The notes under the pieces: generated by a model
Seen by the model: the letters and a program-made list of their open reading frames with translations, nothing else
Database searches by the model: none
What the model was told of the DNA's origin: nothing
DNA from: Streptomyces sp. DH41
Lineage (GTDB): Bacteria; Actinomycetota; Actinomycetes; Streptomycetales; Streptomycetaceae
DNA length: 64,000 nucleotides
NCBI RefSeq assembly: GCF_029813785.1
Contig: NZ_JARVKY010000024.1
Location: forward strand, 62,001-126,000
Direction of reading: 5' to 3'
In this document: positions 1-6,952 of the stretch, one piece after another
Layout of the letters: every line of letters starts with the position of its first letter
Numbering within the stretch: position 1 is the first letter of the stretch
Made by a program: the position numbers and the translations under genes

Positions 1-278
1 AGAGCACTCGGACGCTCACCGGTGCCGCCGCGCGGACCCAGTACGGGCCCGTGCGGGTCCGTGTCACCGTCAGCGGCGGGAAGATCACCGGCGCCGAAGC
101 TCTCCAGGCGCCCAAGGGGGGACAGAGCGACCAGGTCACCGCCGACGCCGTACCCAAGCTCAACCAGGCCGCCATCGCCGCCGGCAACGCCGACATCGAC
201 GCCGTCTCCGGCGCCACCTACACCAGCGCCGGGTACAAGCAGTCGTTGCAGTCCGCGCTGGATCAGGCCGGTGGCTGA
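1..278 (+). CDS. FMN-binding domain protein (3' part only)
   Basis: The reading frame enters from the left edge, with codons in register from base 3, and stops with TGA at 276-278. The visible 91 residues form an FMN_bind domain: a beta-rich stretch with GPVRVRVTVSGGKITGAEAL, then the terminal SGATYTSAGYKQSL motif. In this family the second Thr of such a motif is esterified to FMN by ApbE. The ApbE gene overlaps the 3' end, which supports a flavinylated redox protein. Homologues are often membrane-anchored and linked to cytochrome or ferric-reductase-like proteins, but the part that would show an anchor is outside the window. Confidence 0.85.
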   Translation, partial: STRTLTGAAARTQYGPVRVRVTVSGGKITGAEALQAPKGGQSDQVTADAVPKLNQAAIAAGNADIDAVSGATYTSAGYKQSLQSALDQAGG

Positions 279-1071
279 CGCCGTGGCCGAACCCGCACAG
301 GCTCCCGCCGCGGTGCGTCGTGTGGAGGAGACGATGGGGACCGTCTTCTCCCTCGACGTCCGCGGCGGGGAACCCACGGCCGTCCGGGCGGCGCTGGACG
401 AGGCCGTCGCCGGGCTGCACCGGGTCGACGAGGTGTTCAGCACCTATCGGGAGGACAGCCAGGTCTCGCGGCTGGCGCGCGGCGAACTGACCGTCGACGC
501 GTGCGCGCCCGAGGTCGCCGAGGTGCTGGAGCTGGCGGCGGAGGCGGAGCGGGTGAGCGACGGCTGGTTCAGCACATCGTACGAGGGCCGTCTGGACCCG
601 ACCGGGATCGTCAAGGGCTGGGCGGTGGAGCGCGCCGCGCGGCGGATCGCGGCGGCCGGTGCGAGTGGCGTCGGCGTCAACGGCGGCGGGGACGTGCAGT
701 TGCTGGGGACGCCGGGGGCGGGGCGGCCCTGGCGGGTCGGTGTGTCGGACCCGCTGCGTCCGGGCGGACTGGCGGCGGTCGTGTCGGCAGTGGGGGCGGC
801 CGAGCTGGCCGTGGCGACGTCCGGCAGCGCGGAGCGGGGCGCGCATGTCGTCGATCCGCGCACCGGGCGCTCCGCGGTGACCGATCTGGTGGCGGTGACG
901 GTGGTGGCGCCACGGCTGACGTGGGCGGACTGCTGGGCGACGGCGGCGTTCGCGATGGGGTCGCGGGAGGGGTTGCGGTGGCTGGAGTCTCTGGACGGGG
1001 TCGAGGGACTGTTGGTGACCGCGGGGGACGAGGTGCGGTGCACGGGGGGTCTGGCGGGGTGGCTGGGGTGA
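271..1071 (+). CDS. apbE: FAD:protein FMN transferase (ApbE)
   Basis: The 266-residue protein moves FMN from FAD onto a Thr of FMN_bind-domain proteins. Family features are the start VRRVEETMGTVFSLDVRGG, the central DPTGIVKGWAVERAARRIAAAG segment (the T/S-G-x-x-KG region binding FAD/Mg), GVNGGGDVQLLG, and the C-terminal AHVVDPRTGR and TWADCWATAAFAMG. GTG at 271 is chosen because it overlaps the stop of the FMN_bind gene by 8 bases, and the family homology begins soon after it. The longer frame upstream has no ApbE sequence. There is no obvious signal peptide, so it may act at the cytosolic side. Its substrate is almost certainly the upstream gene product. Confidence 0.92.
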   Translation: MADAVAEPAQAPAAVRRVEETMGTVFSLDVRGGEPTAVRAALDEAVAGLHRVDEVFSTYREDSQVSRLARGELTVDACAPEVAEVLELAAEAERVSDGWFSTSYEGRLDPTGIVKGWAVERAARRIAAAGASGVGVNGGGDVQLLGTPGAGRPWRVGVSDPLRPGGLAAVVSAVGAAELAVATSGSAERGAHVVDPRTGRSAVTDLVAVTVVAPRLTWADCWATAAFAMGSREGLRWLESLDGVEGLLVTAGDEVRCTGGLAGWLG

Positions 1072-1120
1072 GCGGCGCCGCGGCTGAGGTACCGGGGTGT
1101 CACTCACCCGCGTCGGCGGG

Positions 1121-1208
1121 GTGCCTCCCCCAGAGGGGGTACCCCCAGCGCCCACCCGTGCCGCCCTGGGGGTACCTCCCAGGCCATTCAGGCACTGGGG
1201 GGAGGCAC
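1121..1208. terminator. Long stem-loop between convergent apbE and argR
   Basis: GTGCCTCCCCCAG (1121-1133) pairs with CTGGGGGGAGGCAC (1195-1208). Smaller complementary G/C tracts, such as GGGGGTACCCCC, lie in the loop. There is no T-run. Placed between the convergent stops of apbE and argR, it probably acts as a bidirectional factor-independent terminator. This motif type recurs between Streptomyces genes; a shorter relative lies at 23634-23654. Confidence 0.5.
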
Positions 1209-1250
1209 GACTGCCCGCAGCTGGGGGGCGGCCGTACTGCAACGCCTTCA

Positions 1251-1280
1251 GGGGCGCGGGGAACCGCGCGACCAGCCACC
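1251..1280. repeat. Dispersed intergenic repeat, copy A
   Basis: The core GCGGGGAACCGCGCGACCAG, followed by CCACC, is nearly identical to 19890-19914 and related to 25949-26001. All copies lie outside genes and beyond the 3' end of an operon, here argR. Such elements are known to be scattered through Streptomyces chromosomes. Their function is not evident from the sequence. Confidence 0.6.
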
Positions 1281-1320
1281 GGTCACCCGCACCCGATGGA
1301 CGGCTCGAGCCGCGCAGCGC

Positions 1321-1860
1321 TCAGTGGCCGTTCCCGGCCAACCGCAGCAGGTGATCCGCCAGCGCCTGCCCGCCCGTGGGCTCCCTGCTGATCAGCATCA
1401 GCGTGTCGTCGCCCGCGATCGTGCCCAGGATGTCGTGCAGCTCCGCCTGGTCGATCGCCGAGGCGAGGAACTGCGCCGCCCCCGGAGGGGTCCGCAGGAC
1501 CACGAGGTTCGCCGACGCCTCCGCGGAGATCAGCAGTTCCGCGGAGAGCCGCCGCATCCGCTCCTCCTTCGCCGACTCCCCGAGCGGGGCCCGAGGGGTG
1601 CGGAAACCGCCCTCGCTGGGCACCGCGTAGATGAGGTCGCCGTCGGTGTTGCGGATCTTCACCGCGTTCAGCTCGTCCAGGTCCCGGGAGAGCGTCGCCT
1701 GCGTGACGGTCAGCCCGTCGTCGGCGAGCAGCTTCGCCAGCTGGCTCTGCGAGCGCACCGCCTGCCGGTTGAGGATGTCCACGATCCGGCGGTGGCGTGC
1801 GGTGCGGGTCTGCGGAAGGGCGGGCCCGGCCGTCTGCTCGTGCTCCTGCGCATGGCTCAT
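1321..1860 (-). CDS. argR: Arginine repressor ArgR
   Basis: At 179 residues this is the usual ArgR length. The N-terminal winged helix (about residues 18-90) contains RHRRIVDILNRQ and the SQSQLAKLLADDGLTVTQATLSRDL region. The C-terminal domain carries the arginine-binding and oligomerisation signature, with LRTPPGAAQFLASAIDQ and GTIAGDDTLMLI. It is the last gene of argCJBDR, starting 7 bases after argD, so the repressor is co-transcribed with its targets. ATG at 1860 is preferred over an in-frame upstream codon that would extend far into argD. The expected target is the promoter upstream of argC. Confidence 0.96.
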   Translation of the reverse strand: MSHAQEHEQTAGPALPQTRTARHRRIVDILNRQAVRSQSQLAKLLADDGLTVTQATLSRDLDELNAVKIRNTDGDLIYAVPSEGGFRTPRAPLGESAKEERMRRLSAELLISAEASANLVVLRTPPGAAQFLASAIDQAELHDILGTIAGDDTLMLISREPTGGQALADHLLRLAGNGH

Positions 1861-1867
1861 CGTCGCC

Positions 1868-3097
1868 TCATTCTCCGGATCGTCCGTCCCCGTGGGCCGC
1901 GTCGGCGGCCTGGTCAAGGATGCCGGGCAGCGCCCCGAGGAACGCGTCCACCACGTCGTCGCCGAGGTTCAGCGCGGGCATCAGCCGTACGACATCGGGT
2001 GCGGGCGCGTTCACCAGGATTCCGGCGTCCTGAGCCGCCTGCTGCACCCGGGCTGCCAGCGGCTCGGTGAGCACGATACCCAGGAGGAGACCCGCGCCCC
2101 GGACGTGGCCGACCAGCGGGTGGCCGAGGGCCTCGACGCCGCCGCGGATCCTCTCGCTCTGCCGCTTGACGTTGTCCAGCAGGCCCTCGTCCGCGATGGT
2201 GTCGAGGACGGCGAGTCCGGCCGCGCAGGCGACCGGGTTGCCGCCGAAGGTCGTGCCGTGGTGCCCCGGCTGGAGGAGTTCGGCGGCGCGTCCGAAGGCG
2301 ACCGTCGCGCCCAGCGGCAGGCCTCCGCCGAGGCCCTTGGCGAGGGTGACGACGTCCGGGAGGACGCCCTCGTGGGCCTGGTACTCGAACCAGTGCCCGG
2401 TCCGGCCGACCCCGGTCTGCACCTCGTCCAGGACGAGGAGCGCCCCGGTGGAGGCGGTGATGGCCCTGGCCGCCTTCAGATAGCCGGGCGGCGGGACGAC
2501 GACGCCGTTCTCGCCCTGGATCGGCTCGATGACGACGAGGGCGGTCTCCTCGGTCACCGCCGCCGCCAGCGCCTGCGGGTCGCCGTACGGTACGTGGGTG
2601 ACGTCGCCGGGCAGCGGCAGGAACGGTTCCCGCTTGCCGGGCTGGCCGGTCAGCGCCAGGGCACCCATCGTGCGGCCGTGGAAGCCGCCGTCGGTGGCGA
2701 CCATGTGCGGCCGCCCGGTCAGCCGGCCGATCTTGAAGGCGCCCTCGTTGGCCTCGGCGCCGGAGTTGCAGAAGTAGACCTTGCCGTCGCGGCCGAAGTG
2801 CTGGAGGAGCCGTTCGGCGAGGGTGACGGGCGGCTCGGCGATGAAGAGGTTGGAGACGTGGCCGAGGGAGGCGATCTGCCGGCTCACCGCCTCGACCACG
2901 GCCGGATGGGCGTGGCCGAGCGCGTTGACCGCGATGCCGCCGACGAAGTCGAGGTACTCGTTGCCGTCGGCGTCCCAGAGCCGGGCGCCCTCGCCGCGCA
3001 CCAGGGGCAGGCGCGGGGTGCCGTAGTTGTTCATGAGCGCCCCCTGCCACCGCTCGGTCAGCTCTTCGTTGCGCACGGCTTCCCCTGTGTTGCTCAC
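1868..3097 (-). CDS. argD: Acetylornithine aminotransferase
   Basis: This 409-residue class III PLP aminotransferase converts N-acetylglutamate semialdehyde to N-acetylornithine. Markers are FCNSGAEANEGAFK (phosphate-binding region), GGFHGRTMGAL, the LDEVQTGVGRTG block with the PLP-ring Asp, and the Schiff-base Lys at about residue 254 in TLAKGLGGGLPLGA. The GTG start overlaps the argB stop as GTGA, indicating translational coupling. It belongs to the argCJBDR operon under ArgR. Confidence 0.97.
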   Translation of the reverse strand: MSNTGEAVRNEELTERWQGALMNNYGTPRLPLVRGEGARLWDADGNEYLDFVGGIAVNALGHAHPAVVEAVSRQIASLGHVSNLFIAEPPVTLAERLLQHFGRDGKVYFCNSGAEANEGAFKIGRLTGRPHMVATDGGFHGRTMGALALTGQPGKREPFLPLPGDVTHVPYGDPQALAAAVTEETALVVIEPIQGENGVVVPPPGYLKAARAITASTGALLVLDEVQTGVGRTGHWFEYQAHEGVLPDVVTLAKGLGGGLPLGATVAFGRAAELLQPGHHGTTFGGNPVACAAGLAVLDTIADEGLLDNVKRQSERIRGGVEALGHPLVGHVRGAGLLLGIVLTEPLAARVQQAAQDAGILVNAPAPDVVRLMPALNLGDDVVDAFLGALPGILDQAADAAHGDGRSGE

Positions 3098-3996
3098 GAC
3101 TCCCCCTGTTCGTCCGGCACGACCATCGTGCCGATGCCCTCGTCGGTGAAGATCTCCAGCAGGATCGAGTGCTGGACCCGCCCGTCGATGACGCGGGCGG
3201 TGGTGACGCCGCCCCGTACGGCGTGCAGGCAGCCCTCCATTTTCGGCACCATGCCGCTGGACAGCTCGGGCAGCAGCTTCTCCAGCTGTGAGGCGGTGAG
3301 GCGGCTGATCACCTCGTCGGAGTTCGGCCAGTCCTCGTAGAGGCCCTCGACGTCGGTGAGGACCATGAGGGTCTCGGCGCCGAGCGCCGCAGCGAGTGCC
3401 GCAGCCGCCGTATCAGCATTGACGTTGTAGACATGTCCGTCGTCCTGGGAGCGGGCGATCGAGGAGACGACCGGGATGCGGCCGTCGGCGAGCAGGGCCT
3501 CGATGGCGCCGGTGTCGATCTCGGTGATCTCACCGACCCGCCCGATGTCGACGAACTCGCCGTCGATCTCGGGCTGGTGCCTGGTGGCAGTGATGGTGTG
3601 CGCGTCCTCGCCGGTGAGGCCGACCGCGAAGGGGCCGTGCTGGTTGAGCAGCCCGACCAGCTCGCGCTGCACCTGCCCGGCCAGCACCATGCGTACGACG
3701 TCCATGGCGTCCTCGGTGGTGACGCGCAGGCCGGCCTTGAACTCGCTGACGATGCCGTGCTTGTCGAGGGCGGCGCTGATCTGCGGCCCGCCGCCGTGCA
3801 CGACGACGGGCTTGAGGCCGGCGTGGCGCAGGAAGACGACGTCCTGGGCGAACGCGGCCTTCAGGTCCTCGTCGATCATGGCGTTGCCGCCGAACTTGAT
3901 GACGACGGTCTTGCCGTGGTGCCGGGTCAGCCAGGGCAGCGCCTCGATGAGGATCTGCGCCTTGGGGAGCGCGGTGTGCTTCCTCGTCGTACTCAT
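3094..3996 (-). CDS. argB: Acetylglutamate kinase
   Basis: The 300-residue amino-acid kinase phosphorylates N-acetylglutamate, the second step of arginine synthesis. Family motifs are VVIKFGGNAMID near the N terminus, VVVHGGGPQI (the glycine-rich ATP loop), VNADTAAAALAAALGA and LTDVEGLYEDWP. GKT-type arginine-sensitive kinases have an extra N-terminal helix; residues 1-20 (KHTALPKAQILIEALPWL) match it, so feedback inhibition by arginine is likely. ATG at 3996 overlaps the argJ stop as ATGA. Confidence 0.97.
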   Translation of the reverse strand: MSTTRKHTALPKAQILIEALPWLTRHHGKTVVIKFGGNAMIDEDLKAAFAQDVVFLRHAGLKPVVVHGGGPQISAALDKHGIVSEFKAGLRVTTEDAMDVVRMVLAGQVQRELVGLLNQHGPFAVGLTGEDAHTITATRHQPEIDGEFVDIGRVGEITEIDTGAIEALLADGRIPVVSSIARSQDDGHVYNVNADTAAAALAAALGAETLMVLTDVEGLYEDWPNSDEVISRLTASQLEKLLPELSSGMVPKMEGCLHAVRGGVTTARVIDGRVQHSILLEIFTDEGIGTMVVPDEQGES

Positions 3997-5144
3997 GAGC
4001 TGTACGCGCTGTTCTCGTGGACGTAGTCGGCGGTGAGGTCGTTGGTCCAGATGGTGGCCGTGGCGTCCCCGGCGGCGAGGTCGGCGACGACGTGGACCTC
4101 GCGGTAGCGCATGTCGACCAGCTCGCGGTCCTCGCCGACCCCGCCGTTCTTGCAGACCCAGACGCCGTTGATGGCGACGTTGAGCCGGTCGGGCTCGAAG
4201 GCGGCGGAGGTGGTGCCGATGGCGGAGAGCACGCGGCCCCAGTTGGGGTCCTCGCCGTGGATGGCGCACTTGAGCAGGTTGTTGCGGGCGATGGTGCGGC
4301 CCACCTGGACGGCCTCGTCCTCGGTCGCGGCGTTCACGACCTCGACCCTGATGTCCTTGCTGGCGCCCTCGGCGTCCCGGATGAGCTGCTGTCCGAGGTC
4401 GTCGCAGACGGTGCGGACGGCCTCGGCGAACCCGTCGTACTCCGGGGTGATGCCGGAGGCACCGGAGGCGAGCAGCAGCACCGTGTCGTTGGTGGACATG
4501 CAGCCGTCGGAGTCGACGCGGTCGAAGGTGACCCGGGTGGCGTCGCGCAGGGCGCGGTCGAGCACCCCGGTCTCCAGGTCGGCGTCGGTGGTGAGGACGA
4601 CGAGCATGGTGGCCAGGCCCGGCGCGAGCATGCCGGCGCCCTTGGCCATGCCGCCGACGGTCCAGCCGTCCTTCGTCACCACGGACGTCTTGTGCACGGT
4701 GTCGGTGGTCTTGATGGCGATGGCGGCCTTCTCGCCGCCGTACTCGGACAGCTGACCGGCGGCCGTCTCCACGCCCGGGAGCAGCTTGTCCATGGGGAGC
4801 AGTACGCCGATGAGTCCGGTGGAGCAGACGGCGACCTCTCCGGCGCCCGTCCCGAGCACCTCGGCGACCTTCTCGGCGGTGGCGTGGGTGTCCTGGAAGC
4901 CCTTGGGGCCGGTGCAGGCGTTGGCGCCGCCGGAGTTGAGGACGACGGCGGACAGCTGCCCGCTCTTCAGCACCTGCTCGGACCACAGGACCGGCGCCGC
5001 CTTGACCCGGTTGGAGGTGAAGACGCCCGCTGCGGCGCGGCGGGGGCCGGTGTTGACCACGAGTGCCAGGTCGGGGCCACCGCTGTCCTTGATCCCGGCG
5101 GCGATGCCGGCCGCCGTGAACCCCTTTGCTGCCGTCACACTCAC
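3993..5144 (-). CDS. argJ: Glutamate N-acetyltransferase / ornithine acetyltransferase
   Basis: The 383-residue ArgJ recycles the acetyl group from N-acetylornithine to glutamate. These proteins cut themselves before a Thr that becomes the catalytic nucleophile. Here the site is Ala178-Thr179 in KGAGMLAPGLATMLVVLTTD, so alpha and beta chains of about 178 and 205 residues are predicted. Other family blocks are NSGGANACTG, STGLIG and DTVLLLASG. GTG at 5144 overlaps the argC stop as GTGA. With ArgJ the pathway is cyclic; whether this enzyme also uses acetyl-CoA cannot be read from the sequence. Confidence 0.96.
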   Translation of the reverse strand: MSVTAAKGFTAAGIAAGIKDSGGPDLALVVNTGPRRAAAGVFTSNRVKAAPVLWSEQVLKSGQLSAVVLNSGGANACTGPKGFQDTHATAEKVAEVLGTGAGEVAVCSTGLIGVLLPMDKLLPGVETAAGQLSEYGGEKAAIAIKTTDTVHKTSVVTKDGWTVGGMAKGAGMLAPGLATMLVVLTTDADLETGVLDRALRDATRVTFDRVDSDGCMSTNDTVLLLASGASGITPEYDGFAEAVRTVCDDLGQQLIRDAEGASKDIRVEVVNAATEDEAVQVGRTIARNNLLKCAIHGEDPNWGRVLSAIGTTSAAFEPDRLNVAINGVWVCKNGGVGEDRELVDMRYREVHVVADLAAGDATATIWTNDLTADYVHENSAYSS

Positions 5145-6169
5145 GGCGCGACTCCGATCGTCGTCAGTCCGGTGGTCTCGTCGAGACCCAGGGCGATGTT
5201 CATGCTCTGGACGGCACCGCCCGCGGTGCCCTTGGCCAGGTTGTCGATGGCGCTGATGGCGATGATGCGGCCCGCGGCGGCGTCGTACGCGACCTGGACC
5301 TGAACGGCGTTGGAACCGTAGACGGACGCGGTCGCGGGCCACTGGTCCTCGGGCAGGAGGTGCACGAAGGGCTCGTCGGCGAAGGCCTTCTCGTAGGCGG
5401 CGCGGACGGTCTCGGCGGTGACACCGGGCTTCGCCCTGGCGGTGCACGTGGCGAGGATGCCGCGCGGCATCGGCGCGAGGGTCGGCGTGAAGGAGACGGA
5501 GACCGGCTCGCCGGCGACCGCGCCGAGGTTCTGGATCATCTCGGGGGTGTGCCGGTGGCCGCCGCCGACGCCGTACGGCGACATGGAGCCCATGACCTCG
5601 CTGCCGAGCAGGTGCGGTTTGGCGGCCTTGCCCGCGCCGGAGGTGCCGGAGGCGGCGACGATCACCGCCTCGGGCTCGGCGAGCGAGGCGGCGTACGCGG
5701 GGAAGAGCGCCAGGGACACGGCGGTCGGGTAGCAACCGGGCACCGCGACGCGCTTGGACCCCTCCAGCGCGGCGCGGGCAGCCGGCAGCTCGGGGAGGCC
5801 GTAGGGCCAGGTGCCGGCGTGCGGGGAACCGTAGAACCGCTCCCAGTCACCGGCGTCCTTCAGCCGGAAGTCGGCGCCCATGTCCACGACCAGTACGTCC
5901 GGCCCGAGCTGCTCGGCGACGGCGGCGGACTGCCCGTGCGGCAGCGCGAGGAAGACCACGTCGTGTCCGGCGAGCACCTCCGCCGTGGTCGGCTCCAGGA
6001 CCCGGTCGGCCAGCGGCAGCAGATGCGGCTGCAGCGCACCGAGCCTCTGGCCCGCGTTGGAGTTGCCGGTCAGGGCGCCGATCTCGACCTCGGGGTGTGC
6101 GAGGAGCAGACGCAGGAGCTCACCGCCCGCATACCCGCTCGCTCCGGCCACCGCCGCACGTACCGTCAT
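5141..6169 (-). CDS. argC: N-acetyl-gamma-glutamyl-phosphate reductase
   Basis: The 342-residue NADPH-dependent reductase makes N-acetylglutamate semialdehyde. It has a Rossmann start, VAGASGYAGGELLRLLLAHP, the catalytic Cys at about 146 in VAVPGCYPTA, and the HRHTPEM motif. It is the first gene of the operon and has an excellent ribosome site: AGGAGGAGGG (revcomp of 6176-6185), six bases before ATG. Confidence 0.97.
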   Translation of the reverse strand: MTVRAAVAGASGYAGGELLRLLLAHPEVEIGALTGNSNAGQRLGALQPHLLPLADRVLEPTTAEVLAGHDVVFLALPHGQSAAVAEQLGPDVLVVDMGADFRLKDAGDWERFYGSPHAGTWPYGLPELPAARAALEGSKRVAVPGCYPTAVSLALFPAYAASLAEPEAVIVAASGTSGAGKAAKPHLLGSEVMGSMSPYGVGGGHRHTPEMIQNLGAVAGEPVSVSFTPTLAPMPRGILATCTARAKPGVTAETVRAAYEKAFADEPFVHLLPEDQWPATASVYGSNAVQVQVAYDAAAGRIIAISAIDNLAKGTAGGAVQSMNIALGLDETTGLTTIGVAP

Positions 6170-6189
6170 GGGAAACCCTCCTCCTAGAT

Positions 6190-6226
6190 GGCATGACTAT
6201 ACGTTTCCCTGCACGTTTATGCAATC
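6190..6226 (-). promoter_or_regulatory. argC promoter with probable ArgR operator
   Basis: On the minus strand TTGCAT (6224-6219) and TATAGT (6201-6196) are separated by exactly 17 bases, a near-consensus vegetative sigma-70 promoter. The surrounding 37 bases are AT-rich and contain TGCAT and TCATGC half-site-like words, as in ARG boxes of actinomycete argC promoters. An ArgR dimer binding here would block RNA polymerase. The promoter match is direct; the operator is inferred from context. Confidence 0.65.
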
Positions 6227-6288
6227 GCTCCCCGTGCCACCGGCAGTGTGCGGCCCGCGCGCCCGAGTTCGCGTGGCGGGCACGGGCC

Positions 6289-6816
6289 TCAGCTCTTGAC
6301 GTGCTCGGCGATCCGCAGGGCGGCCTCGGCGGGTGTGAGGTGCGTGGTGTCGACGACCTCGGCCTCGTCGTGCAGCCACGTACGGGCCGCCTCCGCATAG
6401 GGCTCGAGGTATGCGAGCCGGAAGGAGGAGGGGCCGAGGACGGTGTCGCCCTCGATGCGTCCCCGGAGGGTTTCCTGGTCGGCGTGGAGGACGAAGTGCC
6501 GGACCGGAATGGAATGCCGGGCGAGGCCCGCGCCGATCTCACGCCAGTACCGCTCGACCAGGACCGTCATGGGCATCACCAGGGTGCCGCCGGTGTAGTC
6601 GAGTACGTGGCGGGCGGTCTCGACGACGAGCGTCCGCCACGGCGGCCAGTGCTGGAAGTTGTCCGACCCGGGCCCGGGCAGCCCCGGCGTGATGTCCATG
6701 AGTGTCTCGCCGACCTTCTCGGCGTCGAACACCCGCGAGTCCGGGATCAGCCGCTGCACGAGTGCGCCGGTCGTCGTCTTGCCCGCGCCGTGGGTGCCGT
6801 TGAGCCATACGATCAT
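6289..6816 (-). CDS. P-loop kinase-like protein (TmrB-type)
   Basis: This 175-residue protein begins MIVWLNGTHGAGKTTTGALV, a Walker A motif at the N terminus. It resembles the opening of TmrB tunicamycin-resistance ATPases and small P-loop kinases. Later blocks are LVMPMTVLVERYW and HFVLHADQETLRGRIEGD, the usual lid region of nucleoside-kinase-like folds. An upstream in-frame GTG would add a segment without similarity, so ATG at 6816 is chosen. The substrate is unknown, and resistance to tunicamycin should not be assumed. Confidence 0.75.
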   Translation of the reverse strand: MIVWLNGTHGAGKTTTGALVQRLIPDSRVFDAEKVGETLMDITPGLPGPGSDNFQHWPPWRTLVVETARHVLDYTGGTLVMPMTVLVERYWREIGAGLARHSIPVRHFVLHADQETLRGRIEGDTVLGPSSFRLAYLEPYAEAARTWLHDEAEVVDTTHLTPAEAALRIAEHVKS

Positions 6817-6901
6817 GGGACCCCACGCTAACGCCGTGCGGGCCGCGGGGAAGGGCACTTGGGCGAGGAGGGCGACCCGGTGGGGTGCGCCGGGTTCCGG
6901 T

Positions 6902-6939
6902 CCTGGGACGACCCCGCGTACCGGCGGAGCCGTCCCAGG
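6902..6939 (-). terminator. Probable terminator of the arabinofuranosidase gene
   Basis: CCTGGGACG (6902-6910) is a perfect inverted repeat of CGTCCCAGG (6931-6939), with a GC-rich loop that can fold further. It lies 13 bases past the stop of the GH51 gene. There is no U-tract, as is usual in Streptomyces. Confidence 0.55.
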
Positions 6940-6952
6940 CCGATCCCGGTGG

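Noticed and set aside
160..1242. Minus-strand frame opposite apbE
   Set aside because: Arg/Pro-rich low-complexity translation; ApbE and FMN_bind motifs are on the plus strand.
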